NCBI GenBank assembly: GCA_050697555.1
Contig: JBOHAD010000017.1
Span: forward strand, 1-39,414
From: DASQWP01 sp050697555
Lineage (GTDB): Bacteria; Actinomycetota; Thermoleophilia; Gaiellales; Gaiellaceae
Reading direction: 5' to 3'
Length of the DNA: 39,414 bases
The position numbers and the translations under genes are program-made. Positions 16,197-26,205 of this stretch are shown here, in pieces. Below the pieces are notes generated by a model, which was given only the letters and a program-made list of their open reading frames with translations, had not been told where the DNA came from and did no database searches. The stretch's first letter is position 1; each line of letters opens with the position of its first letter.

Positions 16197-16777
16197 GGCC
16201 GTTGCGTTCCGTCACCGGGGGCGCGGCCGTCCTCGACCGCGCCGACGTCGACACGGACCAGATCGTCCCGAAGCAGTTCCTCAAGCGCATCGAGCGCAGC
16301 GGCTTCGGGCAGTTCCTCTTCCACGACTGGGCGCGCGACCCGGAGTTCGAGCTCAACCGCCCGGAGGCGCAGGGCGCGAAGATCCTGCTGACGGGGCGCA
16401 ACTTCGGGTGCGGCTCCTCGCGCGAGCACGCGCCCTGGGCGCTCCAGGACCGAGGCTTCGACGTGATCGTTGCGCCCTCGTTCGGAGACATCTTCCGTAC
16501 GAACTGCGTGAAGATCGGCCTCCTGCCGGTCGTCCTGCCGCAGGAGCAGGTGAAGGGGCTGATGCGTCAGGCTGCCGGCGGGGAGCTGACCGTCGATCTC
16601 GCGGAGCAGACGATCGGGCCGTTCTCGTTCGAGTTCGACGCCTTCGAGCGCCACTGCCTGCTCGAGGGGCTCGACGACATCTCGCGCGCGCTCCTGCACG
16701 AGGGCGAGATCGCCGCCTTCGAGGCGGAGCATCCCGCGCCTATCGCGACGACAGCGCTGCGAGAACCGCCCGGGTGA
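16193..16777 (+). CDS. leuD: 3-isopropylmalate dehydratase small subunit
   Basis: The swivel-domain partner of LeuC, 194 residues. Clear family motifs are DVDTDQIVPKQFLK near the N-terminus and GRNFGCGSSREHAPWAL in the middle. The GTG start at 16193 overlaps the leuC stop. The natural end of the family (around EAEHP) is followed by a 13-residue tail, and this tail runs 38 bp into the 3' end of leuB on the opposite strand, so the two genes converge and overlap. Confidence 0.95.
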   Translation: MRPLRSVTGGAAVLDRADVDTDQIVPKQFLKRIERSGFGQFLFHDWARDPEFELNRPEAQGAKILLTGRNFGCGSSREHAPWALQDRGFDVIVAPSFGDIFRTNCVKIGLLPVVLPQEQVKGLMRQAAGGELTVDLAEQTIGPFSFEFDAFERHCLLEGLDDISRALLHEGEIAAFEAEHPAPIATTALREPPG

Positions 16778-17723
16778 ACTCATCAGTCGTCGCGCCCCCG
16801 CCGATGTCGGGCGGCGGCGCCTCGGCGAGGGCCCGGTCGACGGCCTGCTCGAGGGCGTTCCCGAGCTCGGGCCGGCCGAGGCCGTGGCGAAGCATGAGCG
16901 CTGCCGAGCGCAGCATGGCGGCCGGGTTCGCGATCCCCTTCCCCGCGATGTCGGGGGCCGAGCCGTGCACGGGCTCGAAGATCCCAGGCCCGCCGTCGCC
17001 GAGGCTCGCCGAGGCGGCGAGGCCCAGCCCGCCGGTCACGCCGGCGGCCACGTCGGAGAGGATGTCTCCGAAGGTGTTCTCGGTCAGGAGGACGTCGAAC
17101 CGCTCCGGCCGCATGACCAGCTGCATGCCCGCGGTGTCGACGAGCATGTGCTCGGGCTCGACGTCGGGGTAGCCGGGAGCGACGCGCTCGACCACCTCGC
17201 GCCAGAGCCGCGAGGTGGCCAGGACGTTCGCCTTGTCCACCGAGGTCAAACGCCCGCGGCGCGTCCGCGCGAACTCGAACGCTCGCCGGGCGACACGCTC
17301 GACCTGGCTCGGGTGGTACTCGCACGTGTCGTAGACGGTCCCGTCCTCTCGCCGGCCGCGGGCGCCGTAGTAGAGGCCGCCGACGAGCTCGCGCACGACG
17401 AGGACGTCCACGCCCTCGGAGCGCGCCGGCCGCAGGTTCGCGTAGACGTCGAGCGCGCGGCGGAGAGCGATGAGCCCCTGCTCCGGGCGCACCTCGGCCC
17501 GGTCGTACTCGGGCGCGCCGACCGCGCCGAGCAAGACCGCGTCGGCGGCCCTGCAGGCGGCCAGCGTGTCGGCGGGGAGCGGCTCGCCGGACTCGTGGAT
17601 GGCCGCGCCGCCGAAGGGCCGCTCCTCGAGCACGAGGCCGGGCGCGAGCGCTCCGAGGACGTCCCGGGCGGCGGCCGCGACCTCCGGCCCGATCCCGTCT
17701 CCGGGGAGGCAGACGACGTTCAC
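16740..17723 (-). CDS. leuB: 3-isopropylmalate dehydrogenase
   Basis: Oxidative decarboxylation of 3-isopropylmalate. The 327-residue protein is a complete, canonical member: GDGIGPEV at the start, YANLRPARS with the substrate arginines, GGLYYG with the catalytic tyrosine, TSVDKANVL with the catalytic lysine, VDTAGMQL and NTFGDILSDVAA with the metal aspartates, and the NAD loop EPVHGSAPDIAGKGIANP. The GTG at 17723 overlaps the stop of the ThrC-family gene, so leuB is second in the operon behind the SAM-I riboswitch. Its tail overlaps leuD by 38 bp, convergently. Confidence 0.96.
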   Translation of the reverse strand: MNVVCLPGDGIGPEVAAAARDVLGALAPGLVLEERPFGGAAIHESGEPLPADTLAACRAADAVLLGAVGAPEYDRAEVRPEQGLIALRRALDVYANLRPARSEGVDVLVVRELVGGLYYGARGRREDGTVYDTCEYHPSQVERVARRAFEFARTRRGRLTSVDKANVLATSRLWREVVERVAPGYPDVEPEHMLVDTAGMQLVMRPERFDVLLTENTFGDILSDVAAGVTGGLGLAASASLGDGGPGIFEPVHGSAPDIAGKGIANPAAMLRSAALMLRHGLGRPELGNALEQAVDRALAEAPPPDIGGGATTDEFTRAVLAALSSR

Positions 17724-18937
17724 GCCGGCTGGAGGCGGGCGAGGAACTCCTCGGCGTCGGGCTCGATCCCGACCGGCCGGAGGCGCTCGGCGACCGGGCC
17801 AGGCGTCTTCAGCCCGTCGCCCGTGACGAGGAGGACGACCCGGTCGTGGCGGCCGACCTCGCCGCGGCGCGCCGCCTCGCGGAGCGCCCCGAGCGTCACT
17901 CCCGCCGCGGTCTCGCCGAAGACGCCGCTCGTCTCGGCCAGGAGGCCCATGTTCTCGCCGATCTCGTCCTCCGGGACGGCGTGGATCGCGCCGCCGGATG
18001 CGCGGGCGGTCTCGACGGCGAGGTCGCCGTCGGCCGGGCTTCCGATCGCGAGCGAGCGTGCGACCGTTCGCGGCCGCACCGGCGTCACTTGGCTTCCCGC
18101 GGCGAAGGCGGCAGCGACCGGGGAGCAGCCCTCCGCCTGGCCCCCGACGAAGCGTGGCCCCGAGTCGGCGACGAGGCCGAGCTCGGCGAGCTCGCGGAAG
18201 CCCTGACGCACCTTGGCGAAGAGGGCGCCGGAGGCGATCGGGCCGACCACGACGTCGGGAGCCCGCCAGCCGAGCTGCTCGGCGATCTCGTAGGCGAGCG
18301 TCTTCGACCCCTCGGCGTAGTAGGCGCGCAGGCCGACGTTGACGAACGCCCACGGGAGCTCGAAGGAGAGCTCGATCGTGAGCCGGCTGCAGTCGTCGTA
18401 GGTTCCCTGGACTGCGTAGAGCGTTGCCCCGTAGACGGCGGTGGCGACGAGCTTCTCAGGCTCGAGGTCGGCCGGGCAGAAGACGGCCGCCTCGAAGCCC
18501 TCGGCGGCCGCACGGGCGGCGACGGCGTTGGCCAGGTTCCCCGTCGAGGAGCAGGCGAGCGTCGAGAGCCCGAGCTCCCGCGCCTTCGCGGCGGCGACCG
18601 CGACCACCCGGTCCTTGAAGGAGTGGGTCGGGTTGGCGGTGTCGAGCTTGAGCCAAAGCTGGCCGACGCCGACCGCCTCGGCGAGCCGGCGCGCCTCGAG
18701 GAGCGGCGTGAGCCCGGGCGCGAGCCTCTGCTCGCCGGGAGGCTCGACCGGGAGCAGGGGGGCGTACCGCCAGATGCTCGGAGGGCCGGCGGCGATCGAG
18801 GCGTGCGTGACGCTCGCGCGCAGCTCCTCCACGTCGTAGACGGGGTCGAGGGGCCCGAAGCAGCGCGAGCAGATCCCCACGGCCTCGAGGGCATGCTCGG
18901 CAGCACAGGCGCGACAGCGAAGGGCGATGGCGGGCAT
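17720..18937 (-). CDS. thrC: Threonine-synthase-family PLP enzyme behind a SAM-I riboswitch
   Basis: A 405-residue fold-type II PLP enzyme. The N-terminus carries a zinc-ribbon-like pair C8/C11 and C23/C26. The PLP lysine is K108 in THSFKDR, followed by STGNLANAVAA for phosphate binding and LRAYYAEGSKTLAYEIAEQLG. Threonine synthase makes threonine from O-phosphohomoserine. The ATG at 18937 has AAAGGAG 8 nt upstream, which decides the start. The SAM-I riboswitch in its 5' UTR is unexpected for threonine synthesis and fits a methionine role better. A ThrC-like enzyme (MetM) that forms homocysteine from O-phosphohomoserine has been reported in Streptomyces, to my recollection. No sulfur-carrier gene is adjacent here. 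Family certain, reaction open. Confidence 0.85.
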   Translation of the reverse strand: MPAIALRCRACAAEHALEAVGICSRCFGPLDPVYDVEELRASVTHASIAAGPPSIWRYAPLLPVEPPGEQRLAPGLTPLLEARRLAEAVGVGQLWLKLDTANPTHSFKDRVVAVAAAKARELGLSTLACSSTGNLANAVAARAAAEGFEAAVFCPADLEPEKLVATAVYGATLYAVQGTYDDCSRLTIELSFELPWAFVNVGLRAYYAEGSKTLAYEIAEQLGWRAPDVVVGPIASGALFAKVRQGFRELAELGLVADSGPRFVGGQAEGCSPVAAAFAAGSQVTPVRPRTVARSLAIGSPADGDLAVETARASGGAIHAVPEDEIGENMGLLAETSGVFGETAAGVTLGALREAARRGEVGRHDRVVLLVTGDGLKTPGPVAERLRPVGIEPDAEEFLARLQPA

Positions 18938-18956
18938 CTCGGGTCTCCTTTGTCCT

Positions 18957-19066
18957 CGCTTCACATCCTCCCGGGCCGTCCGGCCCGGCCGGGCTTGGCA
19001 CCTTGCCTTCCAGGCAGGTTGCCGAGGCGTCTCAGGGCCGGTTCCCTCAGCCTCTCTCGATGCGAG
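18957..19066 (-). promoter_or_regulatory. SAM-I (S-box) riboswitch
   Basis: Read on the minus strand, the 5' UTR of the ThrC-family gene carries the SAM-I signature in order: CATCGAGAGAGG, GAGGGAACCGGCCC, TGAGACGCC, CTCGGCAACC, a P3 hairpin TGCCTGGAAGGCA, then AGGTGCCAA, a GC-rich P4 hairpin, and closing GATGTG. P1 pairs CGCATC (19064-19059) with GATGTG (18967-18962). The AAAGGAG Shine-Dalgarno follows about 13 nt later and no U-run terminator is visible, so control is probably at translation initiation. Binding of S-adenosylmethionine would be expected to lower expression of this gene and of the coupled leuB. Confidence 0.92.
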
Positions 19067-19091
19067 CGGGGCGCTGCCCGCTCCGTGGACG

Positions 19092-19097
19092 AGTATA
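19092..19097 (-). promoter_or_regulatory. Likely -10 box for the riboswitch transcript
   Basis: TATACT on the minus strand lies 13 bp before the ilvD stop codon and about 28 nt upstream of the riboswitch P1. No good -35 sits 17 bp upstream (the position falls in ilvD). It would give the ThrC-family/leuB operon its own transcript, separate from the ilv operon. Confidence 0.4.
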
Positions 19098-19109
19098 GAC
19101 GCGGCGCCA

Positions 19110-20819
19110 TCAGAGGAGCGGCGGCCGCGTCACGGCGCCCTCGCTCGCCGAGGAGACGAGCGCCGCGTACTTGGCCAGGACGCCGGTCGCGTAGCGCGGC
19201 GGTGGGGCCGACCAGGCGCCCAGCCGGGCGGCGAGCTCGTCGTCGGAGAGCTCGACGCGCAGCTCGCGCGCCTCCACGTCGATGACCACGACGTCGTCGT
19301 CCCCGAGGACGGCGAGCGGGCCTCCGCGGGCGGCCTCCGGGGAGACGTGCCCGGCCATGAGCCCGTGCGTCGCACCGGAGAAGCGCCCGTCGGTGACGAG
19401 CGCGACCGCGTTGCCCAGGCCCTCGCCGACGAGCGCGGCGGTCACGTGCAGCATCTCCCGCATGCCGGGGCCGCCGGCCGGGCCCTCGTAGCGGATGACG
19501 ACGACGTCCCCGGGTTCGATCCGACCCTCTTTCACCGCCTCGAAGCAGGCCTCCTCCGAGTCGAAGACGCGCGCCGGGCCGCGGTGGCGGAGCCGCTCGT
19601 GGCCGGCCAGCTTCACCACGCAACCCTCGGGGGCGAGGTTGCCGCGCAGGACGGCGAGCCCGCCGCTCGCCTTCACCGGCGTCTCGATCGGGACGACGAC
19701 GTCCTGGCCCGGTCGCTCCGCGACCGCGGCGGCGATCTCGCCCAGCGAGCGACCGTCCACGTTGGGCGCGCCGGCGTGGAGGAGCTCCCGCTTCAGGAGC
19801 TCGCGCGCGACGAGCGCGACGCCTCCGGCTGCGTACACGTCCGTGGCGACGTAGCGGCCGCCGGGCTTGAGGCTCGCGACGATAGGCGTGCGGGCGGCGA
19901 TCCGGTCGAAGTCGTCCAGCTCGAGCGGCACGCCGACCTCGTGCGCGATCGCCAGGAGGTGGAGCACACCGTTCGTCGAGCCACCGGTGGCGGCGATGGA
20001 GGCTGCCGCGTTCTCGAGCGCTGCGCGCGTGATGATGTGGGAGGGACGGAAGTCGTGCCCCACGAGCTCCATGACCAGGCGCCCGGTGGCCTCCGCCGCA
20101 TCCCCCTTGGCCGGGTGCAGGGCGGGAATGCCGTTCAGGCCCGCGGGGCTGATCCCGAGGAAGTCAAGGGCCGTCGCCATCGTGTTGGCGGTGAACTGGC
20201 CGCCGCAGGCGCCCGCGCCGGGGCAGGCGGCTTCCTCGAGGTCGTGCAGCTCGGCCGCGCTCATCCTTCCGACCGCGTGCGCGCCCACCGCCTCGAAGAC
20301 GTCCTGGATGGTCACGTCGCGCCCCCGGAAGCGTCCGGGCGCGATCGAGCCGTTGTAGAGGACGAGCCCGGGCAGGTCGAGCCGCGCGAGCGCCATGACC
20401 GCCGCCGGAATCGTCTTGTCGCAGCCGACCAGGCAGACGAGCCCGTCCAGGAGGTGGCCGCGCGCGACGAGCTCGATCGAGTCCGCGATCACCTCGCGCG
20501 AGACGAGCGACGCGCGCATGCCCTCGGTGCCCATCGAGACCCCATCCGAGACCGAGACCGTGTTGAACTCCATCGGCGTGCCGCCCGCGGCCCGCACCCC
20601 CGCCTTCACGCGCTGCGCCAGCTCTCGCTGGTTGATGTTGCACGGCATCGTCTCGATCCAGGTGGTGGCCACGCCGACGAGCGGGCGGGCGAGGTCGTCG
20701 TCGGTGAAGCCGATCCCCTTCAGCATCGCGCGCGCGGGCGCGCGGTCCGGACCGTCAGTCAGGGCGGCGCTGCGGCGCTTCCGCGGGTCGGAGGGCCACT
20801 CGTACGGGGTCTCGCTCAT
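19110..20819 (-). CDS. ilvD: Dihydroxy-acid dehydratase
   Basis: Dehydrates dihydroxyisovalerate and dihydroxymethylvalerate to the oxoacid precursors of valine/leucine and isoleucine. It has 569 residues, normal for the family. The cluster cysteines appear in PCNIN, GCDKT and GAGACGGQFTANTMA, and the C-terminal domain has DGRFSGATHG. I start at the ATG at 20819 (MSETPYEWPSD); an in-frame GTG 13 codons earlier adds residues without family similarity. It is the last gene of the leuA-ilv operon, 57 bp after ilvC. A -10 box for the next transcript overlaps the region just past its stop. Confidence 0.97.
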   Translation of the reverse strand: MSETPYEWPSDPRKRRSAALTDGPDRAPARAMLKGIGFTDDDLARPLVGVATTWIETMPCNINQRELAQRVKAGVRAAGGTPMEFNTVSVSDGVSMGTEGMRASLVSREVIADSIELVARGHLLDGLVCLVGCDKTIPAAVMALARLDLPGLVLYNGSIAPGRFRGRDVTIQDVFEAVGAHAVGRMSAAELHDLEEAACPGAGACGGQFTANTMATALDFLGISPAGLNGIPALHPAKGDAAEATGRLVMELVGHDFRPSHIITRAALENAAASIAATGGSTNGVLHLLAIAHEVGVPLELDDFDRIAARTPIVASLKPGGRYVATDVYAAGGVALVARELLKRELLHAGAPNVDGRSLGEIAAAVAERPGQDVVVPIETPVKASGGLAVLRGNLAPEGCVVKLAGHERLRHRGPARVFDSEEACFEAVKEGRIEPGDVVVIRYEGPAGGPGMREMLHVTAALVGEGLGNAVALVTDGRFSGATHGLMAGHVSPEAARGGPLAVLGDDDVVVIDVEARELRVELSDDELAARLGAWSAPPPRYATGVLAKYAALVSSASEGAVTRPPLL

Positions 20820-20876
20820 GCGCGGGAGCCAACGGCCGAGCCCGGCGTCCCATGACACGGGAGCGCGACCAGTGCG

Positions 20877-21887
20877 TCAATTGCCGACATGCGCCTCCGC
20901 GCCGAGGAGCCCCTCACGTCCGGCGAGCTCGCGGAGCTCGTGCCCGACCCGCTCGACGGGGTGCCGCGCGGCCGTGCGGCGGAGCGCGGTGAGGCGGGGC
21001 CGGCCCGCCTCCTCCTCCCCGATGAGCTCGCGGGCGAAGGAGCCGTTGCGGATGTCCTCGAGCATGCGTACCATGGTTGCCCGCACGTGCTCGTCGATGA
21101 CGACGCGGCCCCGCGTGAGGTCGCCGTACTCCGCGACGTCGGAGATCGAGTCTCGCATGTGCGCGAAGCCGCCCTCGTAGATGAGGTCGACGATGAGCTT
21201 CATCTCGTTGATGCACTCGTAGTAGGCGATCTCGGGTTGGTAGCCGGCGTCGACGAGCGTGTCGAAGCCAGCCTGCATGAGCGCGCAGACGCCGCCGCAG
21301 AGGACGGCCTGCTCGCCGAAGAGGTCGCTCTCGGTCTCCTCGGCGAACGTCGTCGCGATCATGCCGGCGCGCCCGCAGCCGATGGCGGCGCCGTACGCGA
21401 GCGCGAGGTCGAAGGCGCCGCCGCTCGCATCCTGGGCGACCGCGACGAGGCCGGGCGTGCCTGCGCCCGCTTCGTAGAGGGCGCGGACCCGGTGGCCGGG
21501 GCCTTTGGGCGCGACCATGATGACGTCGTGGCCGGCGGGCGGCGGGATCTCCTCGAAGTGGACGTTGAAGCCGTGAGCGAAAAGGAGCGCCGTCCCCGGA
21601 TCGAGGTTGGGCGCGACCTCGCGCTCGTAGACCGACTTCTGCACGTGGTCCGGCAGGAGGATCGCGACGAGCTGGGCGTCACGGACGGACGCCGGGATGC
21701 TCTTCACCGTCAGGGCTGCCTCCTCTGCGGCCGCCCAGGACGAACTACCGAGCCGGAGCCCGACCTCGACGTCGACGCCCGAGTCGCGGAGGTTGAGCGC
21801 ATGGGCGTGCCCCTGGCTCCCGTAGCCGAGGACGGCCACCTTCCCGGTCAGCAGATCGGTGTTGCCTTTTCTGTATACAGTCGTCAT
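20877..21887 (-). CDS. ilvC: Ketol-acid reductoisomerase (class I)
   Basis: NADPH-dependent isomerisation and reduction of acetolactate and acetohydroxybutyrate. The 336-residue short (class I) form has GYGSQGHAHALNLRDSG for cofactor binding near residues 21-37, MVAPKGPGHRVR, the metal-site segment DLFGEQAVLCGG, and YECINEMKLIVDL. The last dozen residues (after ELRELAGREG) are unrelated to the usual short C-terminus. The ATG at 21887 has AAAGG about 8 nt upstream. It lies 13 bp after ilvN in the operon. Confidence 0.97.
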   Translation of the reverse strand: MTTVYRKGNTDLLTGKVAVLGYGSQGHAHALNLRDSGVDVEVGLRLGSSSWAAAEEAALTVKSIPASVRDAQLVAILLPDHVQKSVYEREVAPNLDPGTALLFAHGFNVHFEEIPPPAGHDVIMVAPKGPGHRVRALYEAGAGTPGLVAVAQDASGGAFDLALAYGAAIGCGRAGMIATTFAEETESDLFGEQAVLCGGVCALMQAGFDTLVDAGYQPEIAYYECINEMKLIVDLIYEGGFAHMRDSISDVAEYGDLTRGRVVIDEHVRATMVRMLEDIRNGSFARELIGEEEAGRPRLTALRRTAARHPVERVGHELRELAGREGLLGAEAHVGN

Positions 21888-21900
21888 GGCAGACCTTTCT

Positions 21901-22413
21901 CTAGCGGAGGACGTGCTGGGGACGGGGGGAGCGGGTGGCCGAGGCTCGCCCGAGCCCGACGCGGCCCGTGCGGGCGAGCTCCTTGAGGCCCTGCGGGCGG
22001 ATGAGCTCCTCGAAGGCCTCGAGCTCCTCCGGGGCGCCCACCACCTCAAAGATCATCGAGTCGGGACCGAGGTCCGCGACGCGGGCGTCGAAGACCTCGG
22101 CCAGGGCCATGAGCTCGGCCCGGCGGCCGGGCGGGGCGCTCACCTTGACGAGAGCTAGCTCGCGCTCGACCGCCTCGCCGGCCTCGAGCGTGGTCACCCG
22201 GAGCACGTTGACGAGCTTGTGCATTTGTTTCTCGATCTGCTCGAGCGTGTGGGGGGAGCAGTCGACGCGGAGGGTGATGCGGGAGACCTCGGGCCGTTCC
22301 GTCGGGCCGACAGCCAGGCTCTCGATGTTGAAGCCGCGCCGTGCGAAGAGGTTCGAGACGCGCGCGAGCGCGCCCGGCTTGTTCTCCACGAGGACGGAGA
22401 CGGTGTGGATCAC
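21901..22413 (-). CDS. ilvN: Acetolactate synthase regulatory (small) subunit
   Basis: A 170-residue regulatory partner of IlvB. An N-terminal ACT domain (IHTVSVLVENKPGALARVSNLFARRGFNIESLAVGPTE) is followed by the second, C-terminal small-subunit domain. It confers valine feedback inhibition and stimulates the catalytic subunit. The GTG at 22413 overlaps the ilvB stop (GTGA). In this window it is one of the few biosynthetic enzymes whose allosteric domain is clearly complete. Confidence 0.95.
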   Translation of the reverse strand: MIHTVSVLVENKPGALARVSNLFARRGFNIESLAVGPTERPEVSRITLRVDCSPHTLEQIEKQMHKLVNVLRVTTLEAGEAVERELALVKVSAPPGRRAELMALAEVFDARVADLGPDSMIFEVVGAPEELEAFEELIRPQGLKELARTGRVGLGRASATRSPRPQHVLR

Positions 22414-24128
22414 GCCTCCACCGCCTCCTCCTCGACGAACTCGACGATGTCGGTGGCGGCCGCCCCCGCCGGGATCATCGGGAAGCACTTCTCCTCGGGA
22501 TCGCAGCGTGCATCGACGACCGCGGTGCGCCCGCAGGCGAGCGCCTCCGCCAGCACGCTCTCGAGCTCGCCCTCGGAGGAGAGCGTGAAGCCGGCGCAGC
22601 CGTAGGCCTCGGCGAGCTGCGCGTAGTCGGGGACCTGGTGTGTGAGGTGGGTCTCGGAGAAGCGCTCCGCGTAGAACATCTCCTGCCACTGGCGCACCAT
22701 TCCGTACCAGCCGTTGTTGACCACGACGACGACTATCGGGAGGCCCTCGAGGACCGAGGTGGCGAGCTCCTGGCACGTCATCTGGAAGCAGCCGTCGCCG
22801 TCGATGCAGACGACGGTCGCGTCAGGCCTCGCCGCCTTCGCTCCGACCGCGGCCGGGAGGCCGTAACCCATCGTCCCGAGCCCGCCCGAGGTGATGAAGC
22901 TGCGCGGCCGGTCGCAGACGAGGTACTGCATCGCCCACATCTGGTGCTGGCCGACGCCCGTCGTCCAGACGACGTCGTCCCGGTCTGCGGTCAGGTCGCG
23001 AAGGGCCTCAACGACGGCCTGCGGCTTGAGGAGGTCTTCGTCGTGGCGGTAGCGGTACGGGTAGGTCTCGCGCCACTCGTCGAGCTGGCGGCGCCAGTGC
23101 AGCAGCCCTCCGGCGTCGCCGCCGACCCGGCGCAGCTCCTCGGTCAGGCGGGCGAGCGCGAGCTTGAGCGGGCCGACGACTGGGATCTCCGCGTGGCGAA
23201 GCTTCCCGATCTCGGCAGGGTCGACGTCCAAGTGGATCACTTCCGCGCCGGGGGCGAAGGCCGTGAGCTTTCCCGTGACCCTGTCGTCGAAGCGGGTCCC
23301 GACGGCGACGAGGAGATCGGCCTTGTTCAGCCCCCAGTTCGCCCACTTCGAGCCGTGCATGCCTGGCGCGCCGTAGGCGAGCGGGTGCGAGTCGGGAAAA
23401 GCCCCCTTCGCCATGAGGGTCGTGATCACCGGGATCCCGCCCGTCTCCGCGAGCTCGCGCAGCTCCGCGCACGCCTCCGCGTTGAGGACGCCTCCGCCGA
23501 CGTAGAGGACGGGCCGCTCGGCGGCGGCGACCGCTCGCGCCGCCTCCGCGATCTGGCGGGGGTGCACCTTCTCGGGCGGCTTCCAGCCGGGAAGATCGAC
23601 CTCGTCCGGATAGCGGAAGTCGAGCTCGGCCTCCTGGACGTCCTTCGCGACGTCGACGTGGACCGGGCCGCAGCGGCCCGTGCGGGCGACGTGGAACGCG
23701 GCTCGCATGACATGGGGGAGCTCCTCGACGTCCTGTACGAGCCAGGAGTGCTTCACGATCGGGAGCGTGATCCCCGTTGCGTCCGTCTCCTGGAAGGCGT
23801 CGCTGCCGATCAGGCTCGAGCGCACCTGGCCGGTGATGCAGACGAGCGGCGTCGAGTCCATCCAGGCGTCCGCGATGGGGGTGACGAGGTTGGTCGCTCC
23901 CGGGCCCGACGTCGCGATCGCGACCCCGACCTTGCCGGAGGCGCGCGCGTAGCCCTGCGCCATGTGCCCGGCGCCCTGCTCGTGGCGGGCGAGGACGTGG
24001 CGGACCGTCGTTCCCCGCGCGAACGCGTCGTAGGTCGGAAGGATGGCGCCCCCGGGAAGTCCGAAGACGACCTCGACGCCCTCGGCCTCGAGCGAGCGGA
24101 GGATGGCGTCGGAACCGAGCATCCTCAT
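22410..24128 (-). CDS. ilvB: Acetolactate synthase catalytic (large) subunit
   Basis: A ThDP-dependent enzyme condensing pyruvate with pyruvate or 2-oxobutyrate. It has 572 residues with the three ThDP-family domains. The catalytic glutamate is E50 in ARHEQGAGHMAQGYARASG, and the ThDP/Mg motif GDGCFQMTCQELATSVLEGLPIVVVVVNN lies in the third domain. The ATG at 24128 overlaps the stop of the degenerate IPMDH-like gene (ATGA). A second ATG two codons on is also possible. It is followed directly by ilvN. Confidence 0.97.
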   Translation of the reverse strand: MRMLGSDAILRSLEAEGVEVVFGLPGGAILPTYDAFARGTTVRHVLARHEQGAGHMAQGYARASGKVGVAIATSGPGATNLVTPIADAWMDSTPLVCITGQVRSSLIGSDAFQETDATGITLPIVKHSWLVQDVEELPHVMRAAFHVARTGRCGPVHVDVAKDVQEAELDFRYPDEVDLPGWKPPEKVHPRQIAEAARAVAAAERPVLYVGGGVLNAEACAELRELAETGGIPVITTLMAKGAFPDSHPLAYGAPGMHGSKWANWGLNKADLLVAVGTRFDDRVTGKLTAFAPGAEVIHLDVDPAEIGKLRHAEIPVVGPLKLALARLTEELRRVGGDAGGLLHWRRQLDEWRETYPYRYRHDEDLLKPQAVVEALRDLTADRDDVVWTTGVGQHQMWAMQYLVCDRPRSFITSGGLGTMGYGLPAAVGAKAARPDATVVCIDGDGCFQMTCQELATSVLEGLPIVVVVVNNGWYGMVRQWQEMFYAERFSETHLTHQVPDYAQLAEAYGCAGFTLSSEGELESVLAEALACGRTAVVDARCDPEEKCFPMIPAGAAATDIVEFVEEEAVEA

Positions 24129-25056
24129 GAGGCCACCCCCGTGAACTCCGCGTCCGTGCGCGCCCCCGGGAGGGTGGCGAGGAGGACGTTCATGAACTCG
24201 CGTGTCGTCGCGCCCGCCCCGGAGGTGACCATGTCCGGCGTGCGAATGCCGGCCTCCAGCGTCTCGGTGACTGCGGCCTCGAGCGTCCGCGCGGCGGTAC
24301 GCTCGCCGAGGCCCTCGCCGAGCATGAGCGCGGCCGCGAGGAGCATGCCGCTCGGGTTGGCGACCCCCTGCCCGCCGATCTCGTCCGCCGAACCGTGCGT
24401 GGGCCCGAAGACTCCCGGGCCGGTGGCCGAGAGCCGCCCGGAGGCGACCATGCGCGTGCCCTCGTGCGCGATGGCGGCCGTACCCGTGAGCGCCTCCGCG
24501 AACGGCTGCTCGCTCGCGAGGACGTCGAAGCCGGACGGATCCCTGATGATCCGGGTCAGCGCAGCCTCGAAGGTCAGGTGCTCGACGGCGACGCCCGCAT
24601 GTCGCTCGGCCGCACCCGCGACGGACGCGTGCCAGCCGGGATCGAAGCCGACCGACGTCACGCGCCCCCGGCGGTTGCAGGCGAGCGCGAACGCGCGCTC
24701 GACGGCCAGGTCGACGGCGTCGTCCGCGAGCGGGCTCACGAGGGCGAGCTCGCCGCGGGCCAGGCAGACCCTCGTGATCCGCCAGGTGAGATCGAGCTCC
24801 GCCTTCACTCCCTCGAGCGCAGGCTCTCGGATCGTGGCGACGAGCACGGCGTCGGCGTCGCGGTAGGCGGAGCGGGTCGTCGCCGGGAGCGGATGGCCGA
24901 AGCGGCGCACCGCGTCTCCGCCAAACGGGGCGTGCACCTCGTCGATCTGGAAGCCGTGCAGATGCGAGACGTCGGCGAGTGCGCGGCTCGCCTCGGCCAT
25001 CATTTCCGGTCCGATCCCGTCTCCGGAGAGGCAGGCGACGGTGTAGCGCTTCTTCC

Positions 25057-25060
<4 letters not shown>
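24125..25060 (-). CDS. Degenerate isopropylmalate/isocitrate dehydrogenase paralogue
   Basis: A 311-residue protein with the beta-decarboxylating dehydrogenase fold: GDGIGPEMM at the start, GFDVLASEQPF in the middle and the NAD-loop-like GPTHGSADEIGGQGVANP toward the end. Compared with the canonical leuB at 16740-17723, the catalytic lysine (SVDKAN) is replaced by F139 (SVGFDP), the metal aspartates in FGDILSD read FAEALTG (E189, G193), and the stretch with the catalytic tyrosine (LYYG and about 20 residues) is deleted. It overlaps leuA and ilvB by ATGA, so it is a maintained operon member. It is probably not a working IPMDH. A regulatory or scaffold role, or a different chemistry, is open. 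Confidence 0.85.

Positions 25061-26205
<1,145 letters not shown>

Noticed and set aside
20820..20858. Longer ilvD starting at GTG 20858
   Set aside because: Adds 13 residues not seen in the family; ATG 20819 gives the normal N-terminus. Not fully excluded, since neither start has a strong Shine-Dalgarno.
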